Below, piece by piece: positions 52,437 through 60,905 of a DNA stretch of 64,000 bases (its first letter is position 1; each line of letters starts with the position of its first letter). Under the pieces are notes generated by a model. That model was not told the origin of the DNA. It searched no databases and saw only the letters and a program-made list of their open reading frames with translations. The translations under genes were made by a program, and so were the position numbers. Origin of the DNA: an uncultured Oceanospirillaceae bacterium. GTDB taxonomy: Bacteria > Pseudomonadota > Gammaproteobacteria > Pseudomonadales > Balneatricaceae. The stretch is from assembly GCA_913057435.1 (NCBI GenBank), contig CAJXNY010000008.1:1-64000 (forward strand). Reading direction: 5' to 3'.

Positions 52437-55400
52437 TTAGCCGATATCAAAGGCGCGGCGGCGGCTCATCAAAATAAAGGCGGCGGGGACAAAGTAGAAA
52501 GAGAGCAGGGTAGTCAGTAAGGTGCCGCCTGCGATGGCGACCGCGAACGGTGGCCAGAACCCGCCCCCGGCCAGGATCAGCGGCAGAAAGCCGCCAATAG
52601 TAGTGATGGTGGTTGAGCTGATATGGCGGGTACAGCTTTGTACCGCCTGAGTGATAGCGGTGGGGTCGCCCTGCACCGCCAGCTGACAGGCTTTGAGTTC
52701 CGCCAGAATCACAATCGCCGCATTGATTGCCAGCCCCATCAGGCCGAGCAGGCCGATAATAACGGTGAAGCCAAACGGGTAGCTGAACAGCCAGACACTG
52801 AGCAGCCCTAGCCCGACTGACTGCACGGCGGATAGAAAAATCAGGCTGCTGATACGGAAGCTGTTAAACGACACGACGACCACCGTAACCAGCAGGGCGA
52901 CGATAACGCCGATGCTGGCCAGCAGGTTGCCAACGGCATCGTTACGCCCCTGCGACTCGCCACCGAACTCCATACGATAGCCCGCGGGCATGCTGAAGCT
53001 GGCAGCCGTCAGGATCTGCCTGTATTCGGCCAGCACTTTTGACGGCAACACACCGGCGCGGATATACCCTTCAACGATATTGACCCGTTCGCCATCACGG
53101 CGTGGAATTGCCCCCCGGCTGGGTCTGAGTTCCAGTGTGGCCAGAGCGGACAGTGGAATGTTGCCCTGCTGAGTGGTACTGAGAGTCAGCTGGGTGAGAT
53201 CACTGACCTGTTCCCGTTTACTGTTAGCGACCCGGACCCGGACAGGAATTGATTCGGTGGACTCCAGCACGCTGCCACCGGTGATGCCATAAAGATTGCT
53301 TTGCAACTGGTCGGCGATATCCGTCAGCCTGAGTCCGCTGAGGTGACTGGCATCTTCATTGACCTTAAGCCAGGCCTTGGGTGCACCGGGTTGCAGCGTT
53401 GCACGGGTGTGAACAACCTCTGATGTGGTGCTGAGCAGCTGTCGGGCCTGTTGTCCCAGCTGTTTCAACTGGTCGAGATCCGGGCCAAACAGGCGCAGTT
53501 CGATCGGCGCGTTGAACGGCGGTCCCTGCTCGAGTTTTCGTACCAGAATCTGTGCCCCTGGCAAGGCGTCGTCCAGCTCCCGTTGCAGTTGCGGAATCAG
53601 CTGATTGGCGGTAGCAAAATCACGGGTGGTGACCATTGCCTGGCCAAAGTTGGGTGAGCCGCGCTTGTTGCCCAGCATGTTGTAGTAGAACGAGGGGGCA
53701 CTGTTGCCCAGGAACCACTGCACACGCTCAATACCGGGTTTGTTGTCGAGTTTCTGGCTGATCAGGCTGCTGATTCGGCGGGTTTCATCGATTGAGGTGA
53801 GTACGGGCAGGTGCAACTCGATATGAAACATATTCCGGTCGGAGGGCGGGAAAAACTGTTCGGTGAGCTGTTTGGCGAGAAAGAAGCCACTCAGAGGTAG
53901 CAGGCAAACCAGCAGGATGCTGGTGCGTGGCCAGCGTAAAACCAGGTTCAGGCTGCGTTGAAACAGGCTGGCCAGGCCTGGGGCGGCAATACCGTTGTGG
54001 TACCAGGCCGGGCGCTCTGTATTGACGTTGATGTAGCGCCCAGACAGCGCAGCCACCACGGTGTGAGAAATCAGCCATGAGCCGACGAGTGCAAAGATAA
54101 CACTCAGGGCGATGCCGCCGACAAACTCGCCCGCAGGCCCCGGCATCAGCACGATGGGCATAAACGCCAGAATGGTGGTCAGGGTAGAGCCCAGCAGAGG
54201 TAGCCATAGGTGTTTCAGCGCACCATGCATCGCCTGCAGGGCGTTATGACCGGCCTGACGACGCTGCTGGATGGTATCGGCCATGACGATGGCATTGTCG
54301 ACCATAATCCCCAGCGCCACGACCAGGCCCGTAACGGACATCTGGTGGATGGGCAGGCCGTAGTACTTCATGACCGTCAGGGTAAAGAGTACGGTTAATG
54401 GTAGCGAGAGGGTGACAATCAGTGCCGGGCGCCAGCCCAGACTGATCAGCAGTACCAGAGCGATCAGGCCAAAGCCGACCATAATATTGCTGACCAGCTC
54501 GGTGAGCCGGGCTTCGGTATAGCCGTTCTGGTCGAACAGTATCTGGGTCTGGATACTGACAGGCAGGCCGGCACTGAAACGGTCTATCTCTTTTCTGACC
54601 CGGCTGCTCCACTGGTCAATTCGCAGGCCGGGCAGCATTCGGGCGGATACGACCACCGCTGCTGTGCCATCAATAATAGCCAGCTCGGCGGCGGGGGTTT
54701 TCTGACTACGGTACACACTGGCCAGATCGTCGACCCGTAATACGAAACCGCTGGGATCGGTGGTCAGTGGAATCTGGCGAATACGCTCTACGGAGTCCAG
54801 TGCGCCGCTGAGTTCAACCAGCAGCTGATTCTGATGATTGAATAGCTGCCCGGCAGAAACCTTGGTATCCGCCTGTGCAATACGCTGGCTGATCTGGCTG
54901 GCGGTCAGTTGCAGGGTGGAGGCTAGCTGGGCGTTTATTTCAACCCGGATCTCCTCTTCGGGTTCGCCAGAAAGCTCGACGAAGTCGGTGCCGGGCAGTG
55001 CACGCAGGCGGTCGCCCAGGGTTTTGGCATAGCGGCCCAGGGTGGCCAGATCAGGTGCGCCTTCGGCAACCCAGTTCAGAGCGATCAGGGTGGTGAAAGC
55101 GTAACCCCGATCATCATCCAGTTCCGGGCTGCTGGCATTGGCGGGCAGCGTTGGCCGGGCGTCGTTCAGTAAATCCCGGGCCCGGGACCAGATGGGGACG
55201 GTATCGGTGACTTCATCTTTGAGCTGAATCTTGACCGAGGAGATGCCGGGTCGGGAGATTGATTCCAGATGTTTGATGCTGGACAGTTTGCGTAGCCGGT
55301 TTTCGATCTTCTCACTGACCAGCGCCTCAACCCGTTCAGCGCTGGCCCCTGGCAGCCGGGTAATCACCATGGCTATGCGGTTGGTGATGCGGGGGTCTTC

Positions 55401-55496
55401 GGTACGCGGCAGGGTTGCCAGCGAGCCCAGGCCCGCAACCATCAGGATGGCGATAAACAGGCTTAACAGGCGGCCATTGGTTAATAGCTGAATCAT
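52437..55496 (-). CDS. RND-family efflux pump inner-membrane transporter
   Basis: A 1019-residue AcrB-like (HAE-1 type) transporter with twelve transmembrane segments and two large periplasmic loops. Helix 4 reads VTGLVVALGIMVDNAIVMAD, with one proton-relay Asp (the usual second Asp is Asn, as in several RND subfamilies). It exports hydrophobic compounds through a tripartite system using the proton gradient. Its ATG overlaps the adaptor gene stop (ATGA). No outer-membrane channel gene is adjacent. Confidence 0.92.
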   Translation of the reverse strand: MIQLLTNGRLLSLFIAILMVAGLGSLATLPRTEDPRITNRIAMVITRLPGASAERVEALVSEKIENRLRKLSSIKHLESISRPGISSVKIQLKDEVTDTVPIWSRARDLLNDARPTLPANASSPELDDDRGYAFTTLIALNWVAEGAPDLATLGRYAKTLGDRLRALPGTDFVELSGEPEEEIRVEINAQLASTLQLTASQISQRIAQADTKVSAGQLFNHQNQLLVELSGALDSVERIRQIPLTTDPSGFVLRVDDLASVYRSQKTPAAELAIIDGTAAVVVSARMLPGLRIDQWSSRVRKEIDRFSAGLPVSIQTQILFDQNGYTEARLTELVSNIMVGFGLIALVLLISLGWRPALIVTLSLPLTVLFTLTVMKYYGLPIHQMSVTGLVVALGIMVDNAIVMADTIQQRRQAGHNALQAMHGALKHLWLPLLGSTLTTILAFMPIVLMPGPAGEFVGGIALSVIFALVGSWLISHTVVAALSGRYINVNTERPAWYHNGIAAPGLASLFQRSLNLVLRWPRTSILLVCLLPLSGFFLAKQLTEQFFPPSDRNMFHIELHLPVLTSIDETRRISSLISQKLDNKPGIERVQWFLGNSAPSFYYNMLGNKRGSPNFGQAMVTTRDFATANQLIPQLQRELDDALPGAQILVRKLEQGPPFNAPIELRLFGPDLDQLKQLGQQARQLLSTTSEVVHTRATLQPGAPKAWLKVNEDASHLSGLRLTDIADQLQSNLYGITGGSVLESTESIPVRVRVANSKREQVSDLTQLTLSTTQQGNIPLSALATLELRPSRGAIPRRDGERVNIVEGYIRAGVLPSKVLAEYRQILTAASFSMPAGYRMEFGGESQGRNDAVGNLLASIGVIVALLVTVVVVSFNSFRISSLIFLSAVQSVGLGLLSVWLFSYPFGFTVIIGLLGLMGLAINAAIVILAELKACQLAVQGDPTAITQAVQSCTRHISSTTITTIGGFLPLILAGGGFWPPFAVAIAGGTLLTTLLSFYFVPAAFILMSRRRAFDIG

Positions 55497-56665
55497 GGCT
55501 GCGTTTCCCCAGCCGTTGCGGCTGAGGCCAGGGCGTTATCAAGGCGCACCCGCTGGTCCGGCACAAGGCGCTGCAGGCCTTTGGTCAGGAAGCGCTCACC
55601 TTCAATTAAAGGGGCGTAGATAAAGGCTTTGTCGAGCGTGCTGTGGAATACCCGTACATTACGGCTCTGTACTGTCCAGTTATTATCGTTGTTGGGCTGC
55701 AGGGTATAGAGGTTCCACAGGCCACGGATACCATCGGTCAGGGCTGTCAGTGGCACCCAGTAACCAGGCTGGGCAAAATACTGCTCCAGCTGTAACCAGG
55801 CCAGCTGGCCATTTACCAGCGGTGGGTTATCCAGTAATTCAAACCGTAACTGAACGGTACGGGTGGTTGGGTCAACGTCAAAACCGCGAGTGAGCAGACG
55901 CACCGGATAGCGAGCATTATCCACCCGGACGCTGAACTGTTGCTTGTCCGCCAGCTGCGTCAGCATGGTGACAGGAATGCCAACTTTGACTTCGCTATGA
56001 CCCCTTTGCAGCAGGGTCAGCGCCGGGCTACCGGCATCAACAACTTCACCCTCATCAATCAGCCTGCGACTGATCACCGCATCATAGGGCGCCAGCAGAC
56101 TGGATTTGCGAATACGTAGCTCATTACCGTGAATGCTTGCCTGAGTACGTTTGCGGTTGGCCTGTAGCACTTTACGCTGGGCCTTGAGCTCATCCAGACT
56201 TTGCGCAGAGGTGAAGCCACGGCTTTTCAGTGAACGTAATCGAGTCAGGTTGGCTTCTACCAGGGCCAGATCGGCGTTGATCTGTTGCTGCTGAGCGTCC
56301 AGTTCCTGGCGGGTGACGCTGAGCAGTTCAGTATCCTGGCGGGCAAGCAGCTCGCCCTTGCTGACGGTTTCGCCTTCGTTAACAAACAGCTGAGCCACTT
56401 TCCCGGCCTGTTCAAAACCGATATGCGCATCCTGCTGAACCTGAATCCGGCCAACATAGCTGCGTTGTACACTGTAGCCGGGGGCGGGCGTCAGTTCTGC
56501 GCTGGTTGCCCGATGCAGGTAGGTGGGAGGGCTAGGCGCAGTTTCGGTAGCAGCTGATTCGGTACAGCCAGCTAAAAGGCTGCTCAGTGTAGTAATCAGT
56601 AGCAGCAGACCGGCCAGGGGTAACCATGTGCGGTGGTAAAACGGAGGAAAGGTGTAGGTCGTCAT
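55493..56665 (-). CDS. RND efflux periplasmic adaptor (membrane fusion protein)
   Basis: 390 residues from the ATG at 56665. An N-terminal helix ends in a lipobox (LLAGC), so it should be lipid-anchored in the periplasm. It has biotinyl-lipoyl-like halves (VGRIQVQQDAHIGFEQAGKV, ALTLLQRGHSEVKVGIPVTM), a helical hairpin (QELDAQQQQINADLALVEAN) and a beta-barrel. It links the RND pump to an outer-membrane channel. An ATG 20 codons earlier would overlap the palindromic operator, so I do not use it. Confidence 0.85.
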   Translation of the reverse strand: MTTYTFPPFYHRTWLPLAGLLLLITTLSSLLAGCTESAATETAPSPPTYLHRATSAELTPAPGYSVQRSYVGRIQVQQDAHIGFEQAGKVAQLFVNEGETVSKGELLARQDTELLSVTRQELDAQQQQINADLALVEANLTRLRSLKSRGFTSAQSLDELKAQRKVLQANRKRTQASIHGNELRIRKSSLLAPYDAVISRRLIDEGEVVDAGSPALTLLQRGHSEVKVGIPVTMLTQLADKQQFSVRVDNARYPVRLLTRGFDVDPTTRTVQLRFELLDNPPLVNGQLAWLQLEQYFAQPGYWVPLTALTDGIRGLWNLYTLQPNNDNNWTVQSRNVRVFHSTLDKAFIYAPLIEGERFLTKGLQRLVPDQRVRLDNALASAATAGETQP

Positions 56666-56705
56666 GCTAAGGTGCCTGATGAATTGATCCAGAATAGACT
56701 GTGCG

Positions 56706-56732
56706 GTCCAGTTTAGTTTCATCAAACTGGAC
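56706..56732. promoter_or_regulatory. Palindromic operator between efflux genes and tetR
   Basis: GTCCAGTTT (56706-56714) and AAACTGGAC (56724-56732) are perfect 9-bp complements around 9 nt, between the divergent efflux operon and the TetR gene. The likely site of TetR repression. Confidence 0.72.
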
Positions 56733-56761
56733 TGTCTAGTGTGATATCAGGAAGACTTGTT

Positions 56762-57370
56762 ATGATCCAGACACGTTCCCGAAGTGAAGTTAAGCGCCAG
56801 CAGATTCTAGATGCGGCATCCGAGCTGTTCGTGAGTCACAGTTTTGATACCGTGAGTATGGACCGTGTCGCCCAGCTGGCGGGGGTTTCAAAGCAGACGG
56901 TGTATAGTCACTTTGGTAATAAAGAGGCGCTGTTTGAAGCTGCTATTGGTGGCCGCTGTAGTGTTTATCAGATCAACGAGGCGCTGTTTACCGGTAAAGA
57001 AGCGAACACAGTGTTGCAGCAATTTGCTCAATTATTCTCGCTGTTGATTCTTTCCCAGGAAGCGCTGTCGGTGTTTCGTACCTGTATAGCGCAATCATTG
57101 ACGCACCCGCAGCTGGCTGAAATTTATTTTGAGGCGGGGCCGGAGCAGGTGATATCGCTGTTTACTGAGTATCTGGCCCGGCTGACTGAACAGGGTAAAG
57201 CGGATATTTCAGAGCCGCGTTTTGCCGCTGTGCAGTTTCTGAAAATGGTGCAGGGCGAGCAGCGAATGCGCAAAGAGCTAAACCTGGCCGTACTGCTTGC
57301 CGATGCCGACCATCAGCGCTATGTGCAAAGTTGTGTGGATATGTTCATACGGGCTTATCAGGTGCGTTGA
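56762..57370 (+). CDS. TetR-family repressor (efflux regulator)
   Basis: 202 residues starting at the ATG 56762. The HTH reads FDTVSMDRVAQLAGVSKQTV, then YSHFGNKEALFEAAI, classic TetR, followed by an AcrR-like ligand domain. It probably represses the divergent RND operon and itself through the palindrome at 56706-56732. An ATG seven codons earlier is possible but lies closer to the operator. Confidence 0.9.
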   Translation: MIQTRSRSEVKRQQILDAASELFVSHSFDTVSMDRVAQLAGVSKQTVYSHFGNKEALFEAAIGGRCSVYQINEALFTGKEANTVLQQFAQLFSLLILSQEALSVFRTCIAQSLTHPQLAEIYFEAGPEQVISLFTEYLARLTEQGKADISEPRFAAVQFLKMVQGEQRMRKELNLAVLLADADHQRYVQSCVDMFIRAYQVR

Positions 57371-57404
57371 TACTGGGGGTCGGAAAGTTATCGCTTGCTG
57401 TGAA

Positions 57405-57433
57405 ATTAACTACCATGTTTTATGGTAGTTAAT
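57405..57433. promoter_or_regulatory. Perfect 12-bp palindrome
   Basis: ATTAACTACCAT (57405-57416) and ATGGTAGTTAAT (57422-57433) around a 5-nt loop. It lies between tetR and the phosphatase-like gene, 80 bp before the latter. Operator, or terminator lacking a U-tract. Confidence 0.5.
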
Positions 57434-57511
57434 TGTTGAACATCAACGCAGGTTATGTGACCGTTATTGTATTGTAACGGTGAGTAACAGGGATTATGCA
57501 GGAGAGGGATG

Positions 57512-58216
57512 ATGAGTAACTTTAATCCGACACGTGTGCGGTTGGTTGATCAGGTTGGAAGTAACCTTCTGGTGCGTGGCAATACACCGATCGTGCAGAA
57601 GGAGGGGCGCCAGTTTATGGCGTTTGACCTGGTTGTACGAACGATTAATCAGTGCCTGGAAAGTGGTGCGACCGATATCCATCAACAGATGCCTGTGTCA
57701 ACGCAACTGCCTGAGCGTTTTCACTTTGTCTCACTGTCGTTAATGAGTAATACCGGCCTGGAAGGCCGTTATCTGGACATGGAGACGGTGTTTTTTGAGC
57801 AGCACCCGGACAAAGGGTTGGTTATACACGATGATATTGAAAAAGTGATTAATCTGGGGCTAATCAAAGAAAATCTGGGTAAGCAGGTGGAACACCGGGT
57901 GATTCAGCGTTTGCATCAGTTACTGAACAGCCAGCTACCGGATCCGGTTGTTGTGTATCTGCACAGTGCGGCAGGTCTGGATCGTACCGGTGCGGTGGTC
58001 TACAGCTATGCCATGCGGCACGCCAGCTATGCGTTTCAGGATGCCATTAGGTTGAATGAGCAATCAGGTTTTCGTCAGATAAATAACTTTTCGCTGATGG
58101 CCGTTGAGCAATATGCCTATTATCTGAAGCGATTCATGGGGATATCAACGGTGGGTGAGGCAGAGCCGGTGGAATACAATGATCTGGCAGGTTTGTCGCT
58201 GGTAGAGCACAGTTGA
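57512..58216 (+). CDS. Tyrosine/dual-specificity phosphatase-like protein lacking the catalytic Cys
   Basis: 234 residues. The segment VVVYLHSAAGLDRTGAVVYS occupies the place of the phosphatase P-loop HCxxGxxRTG, but the nucleophilic Cys is Ser152 (codon AGT). The following helix region (YAMRHASYAFQDAIRLNEQS) fits the fold. If this is the P-loop, the protein could bind phosphorylated ligands but should not hydrolyse them. Preceded by GAGAGGGATG. No partner is visible. Family assignment rests on this one motif, so it is moderate. Confidence 0.55.
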   Translation: MSNFNPTRVRLVDQVGSNLLVRGNTPIVQKEGRQFMAFDLVVRTINQCLESGATDIHQQMPVSTQLPERFHFVSLSLMSNTGLEGRYLDMETVFFEQHPDKGLVIHDDIEKVINLGLIKENLGKQVEHRVIQRLHQLLNSQLPDPVVVYLHSAAGLDRTGAVVYSYAMRHASYAFQDAIRLNEQSGFRQINNFSLMAVEQYAYYLKRFMGISTVGEAEPVEYNDLAGLSLVEHS

Positions 58217-58266
58217 TAAGTGTCTGATGTGCCTTCCTGCTTTATTCTGTCCGGGTTAGCAGTGCT

Positions 58267-58290
58267 GCGGCACAGTATAGGCTGTGCCGC
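58267..58290. terminator. Stem-loop between convergent genes
   Basis: GCGGCACAG (58267-58275) and CTGTGCCGC (58282-58290) are perfect complements around 6 nt, between the phosphatase-like (+) and TfoX (-) genes; no long U-tract. Confidence 0.55.
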
Positions 58291-58311
58291 GTAAAACAGG
58301 CAGCTCCATTA

Positions 58312-58668
58312 CTATTTTGACGGTTCTTGTGGGCAGGGCTGTTTAGGGGGGAGCTCGGTGACAAAGTTGCGACAGCGCTCCAGCCAGGCGTCGAGGTCAT
58401 CTTCTTCCTCAATGCCGGGCGGTTCAACGTAAACAAAACCTTTGAGCGGTTTACCAGTGAAATCCATGATGCGTGCATGGCGTATTTTAAGGGCATCCTG
58501 GTATTGCTTGGGGCCGATACGTGCCACCATGTTGTCTTTGATCACTCCGCAACACATATTTCCATTCAGCAGAAATCCCAGTCCTCCGAACATATTTTTC
58601 TCGCTCAGCCCTTCTTCGCTGGCTAGCTTGGCACGTAGCCGCTGGGCTAACTGCTCGTTATATGGCAT
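58312..58668 (-). CDS. TfoX/Sxy N-terminal-domain protein
   Basis: A 118-residue protein with the TfoX_N core: EKNMFGGLGFLLNGNMCCGV and FVYVEPPGIEEEDDLDAWLE. TfoX proteins regulate competence in Vibrio and Haemophilus, but short stand-alone N-domain proteins like this are of uncertain function. Confidence 0.82.
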   Translation of the reverse strand: MPYNEQLAQRLRAKLASEEGLSEKNMFGGLGFLLNGNMCCGVIKDNMVARIGPKQYQDALKIRHARIMDFTGKPLKGFVYVEPPGIEEEDDLDAWLERCRNFVTELPPKQPCPQEPSK

Positions 58669-58791
58669 GGATGAATTCTCCAGTTCCAGTCAGGTGAGCT
58701 AAATATAGGCAAAAATCGCCAGTTCGCTATCTCTTATAGTTGTATGACCGGCGTTATTGCTGATTTATCCCTGAGGTGCTGAATTTGGAGG

Positions 58792-59916
58792 TTAATACAG
58801 GCCACTGAAGTCGCGCAGCACTTTGACTACCATTTGTGTCTGGCTACCGCAGCCCGTCTTCGCCAGCAGGCTTTTAATATGAAACCGCACCGTATGGGGC
58901 GATACAAACAGTACCTCGGCAGCTTCGGTGGGCGTGTGACCGGCTAATAGTTGATGAATGACCCTGCTTTCAGCCGGGGAGATGCCATAACGTTGTTTCA
59001 ACCAGTCGTTGGAAATTGTATTGCCGTTGTTGCTGCTGTTGAGCATCACCATGCAGCAGGTGTTATCTGGCAGCCACTCCTGTTGAACCGCAGAGCTTAC
59101 CCAGGGGGTAACCACGGCGGTATAGCTCTGGCTATCGTGATTGAAACTCAGGCACTGGCTGGTGGCCAGAGTGGGTGCTTTGATGATGCTTTTAACGGCG
59201 CTGAGTAACTGTTGCTGGGCAGCGGGGCAGGGCAGATTAATCTGCCAGCCTTCTACTTTATCTGATTTGCTAATGAACTGGCTGGCGCGGCTGTTGTAAC
59301 TGACCGCGGTATTATGGCTGGACAGCAGGATTATGCCGATTGGCAGCATTTCCAGACTGTCCAGTGCCAGCTGACTGGCCTGGGCTGCGGCAGACAATTG
59401 CAGGCTGATACGCATCGCCTGAGACAGGTGTGGGGTCAGGACCGCTAACAGTTCCCGCTGTTCCTGGGAGAACGCGGTGTCCTGCTTGCTGCGGGCTACA
59501 GTGCACCAGCCATGGGTGGCCTGGTCCTGGAAGAAGTAGCTGGCGGCGAAATCATTGAGGCCGACCTTATCGTAAAACTCTTCGTAGCAGGCCAGTTGAT
59601 GCAACTGCTCCTGGCTGAAGCAGTCTTGCAGCAGAAAGGCGGTCCCGGGTTGGCGCTGGTTAAACACCCCGGTCAGCTCATCCTGGTGGGCAACATGCTT
59701 GTTATACCAGGCTGTCTCGTCATGGGACAGGCCATTGGAGAAAATACAGTCTACCCGCCTTTTCGTGGGGTCAGACATGGCCAGATGAACACTATGGCCA
59801 CCGATGACGCGTTGGATCGTCTGTGCAACCTCCGGCCACTCTTCAGGGGAAGACGCGGCTGAGTAGATTGCAGAGATCAGGGGCAGAAGCTGTGGATTCA
59901 TGCCAGCAAAGTCCAT
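58792..59916 (-). CDS. LuxR-family transcriptional regulator
   Basis: 374 residues. The C-terminal 60 residues form a LuxR-type HTH (YGISPAESRVIHQLLAGHTP, then EAAEVLFVSPHTVRFHIKSL). The N-terminal 310 residues contain a possible PAS-like segment (LDSLEMLPIGIILLSSHNTA) but no receiver or autoinducer domain that I recognise. It is divergent from the HAD hydrolase gene across about 200 bp. Confidence 0.84.
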   Translation of the reverse strand: MDFAGMNPQLLPLISAIYSAASSPEEWPEVAQTIQRVIGGHSVHLAMSDPTKRRVDCIFSNGLSHDETAWYNKHVAHQDELTGVFNQRQPGTAFLLQDCFSQEQLHQLACYEEFYDKVGLNDFAASYFFQDQATHGWCTVARSKQDTAFSQEQRELLAVLTPHLSQAMRISLQLSAAAQASQLALDSLEMLPIGIILLSSHNTAVSYNSRASQFISKSDKVEGWQINLPCPAAQQQLLSAVKSIIKAPTLATSQCLSFNHDSQSYTAVVTPWVSSAVQQEWLPDNTCCMVMLNSSNNGNTISNDWLKQRYGISPAESRVIHQLLAGHTPTEAAEVLFVSPHTVRFHIKSLLAKTGCGSQTQMVVKVLRDFSGLY

Positions 59917-60122
59917 TTTCGAGTTGTCTATACGAGGGTAATGCTAAGGTATCTGGATGATGATGGGTAGGGTCTCTCCATACCTGGTAGTGTATTAGTC
60001 GGTGGGTGGAAAGGTTTGGGCTACGACACTCGCCTGGTTCGGACAGACTGCTAGACTTTGGTATATGTGCAAGGCCTGCAGGACGATACCGGGCTTTGGT
60101 CGAACGGTTGGAGGGGGCTTTG

Positions 60123-60905
60123 ATGCAGGGTGTCTTGATCGATCTTGATGGTGTTATTTACGAAAATGGGCAGATGATTCCCGGCGCGGATAAAGTAATT
60201 CGCTGGTTACAGGCGCAGCATCTGCCCTTTCTTTTTTTGACCAATACCACGTCGGTTTGTCGCCAGGCTCTGGTCGCTCGGCTGGCGGGCATGGGTATTA
60301 TCGTTACTGAACAGCAGATTCTGACTCCGATTGTGGCAGCCGCTCGCTGGATTGAGCGCTTTTGCCCAGGCCCTGTGGCTTTATTCCTGCCGCAGGCCAG
60401 TCAGGTTGACCTGAGGCTCGAGCCAGGCCAGATCCTGGCGCCAGACTGTATCGAGGATGCTGCCTGTGTCGTCGTAGGCGACCTGGCCGAAGCGTGGGAT
60501 TTCTCGGTGATGAATCGAGCCTTTCGTTTGTTGATGTCGGACGCCCAGCCGGCGTTTCTGGGGCTGGGGATGAGTCGTTACTGGCGTAACGAGGGCGCAT
60601 TGCAGCTGGATGCTGGGCCTTTTATACAGGCGCTGGAGTACGCGACGGGTCGAGATGCATGGCAGCTGGGTAAGCCAGTAGATGATTTCTTTCTGGCGGG
60701 TGCGCGTATGCTGGGCAGCGAGCCGGGCCAGACGCTAATGGTGGGCGATGATATGTTTAGTGATATTCAGGGTGCCCAGCAGGCGGGTATGCAGACGCTG
60801 CTGGTGCGCACCGGTAAGTTTCGCATGCTGGATATGGAGCGGAGCACTCGACCAGACGGCGTGCTGGATTCGATCGCCGAACTGCCCCAGTGGTTTACCT
60901 TGTAG
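60123..60905 (+). CDS. HAD-superfamily hydrolase (NagD/HDHD2-like)
   Basis: 260 residues starting MQGVLIDLDGVIYENGQMIP. DLDGV (motif I, nucleophile Asp), FLTNTTS (motif II), QLGKP (Lys, motif III) and VGDDMFSDIQGAQQAG (motif IV) are all present, with a C2-type cap of the NagD/LHPP/HDHD2 group. A phosphatase of small substrates. The ATG at 60123 follows GGAGGGGG; the frame extends 39 codons upstream without a good start. The end overlaps the convergent nuclease gene by 11 bp. Confidence 0.9.
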   Translation: MQGVLIDLDGVIYENGQMIPGADKVIRWLQAQHLPFLFLTNTTSVCRQALVARLAGMGIIVTEQQILTPIVAAARWIERFCPGPVALFLPQASQVDLRLEPGQILAPDCIEDAACVVVGDLAEAWDFSVMNRAFRLLMSDAQPAFLGLGMSRYWRNEGALQLDAGPFIQALEYATGRDAWQLGKPVDDFFLAGARMLGSEPGQTLMVGDDMFSDIQGAQQAGMQTLLVRTGKFRMLDMERSTRPDGVLDSIAELPQWFTL

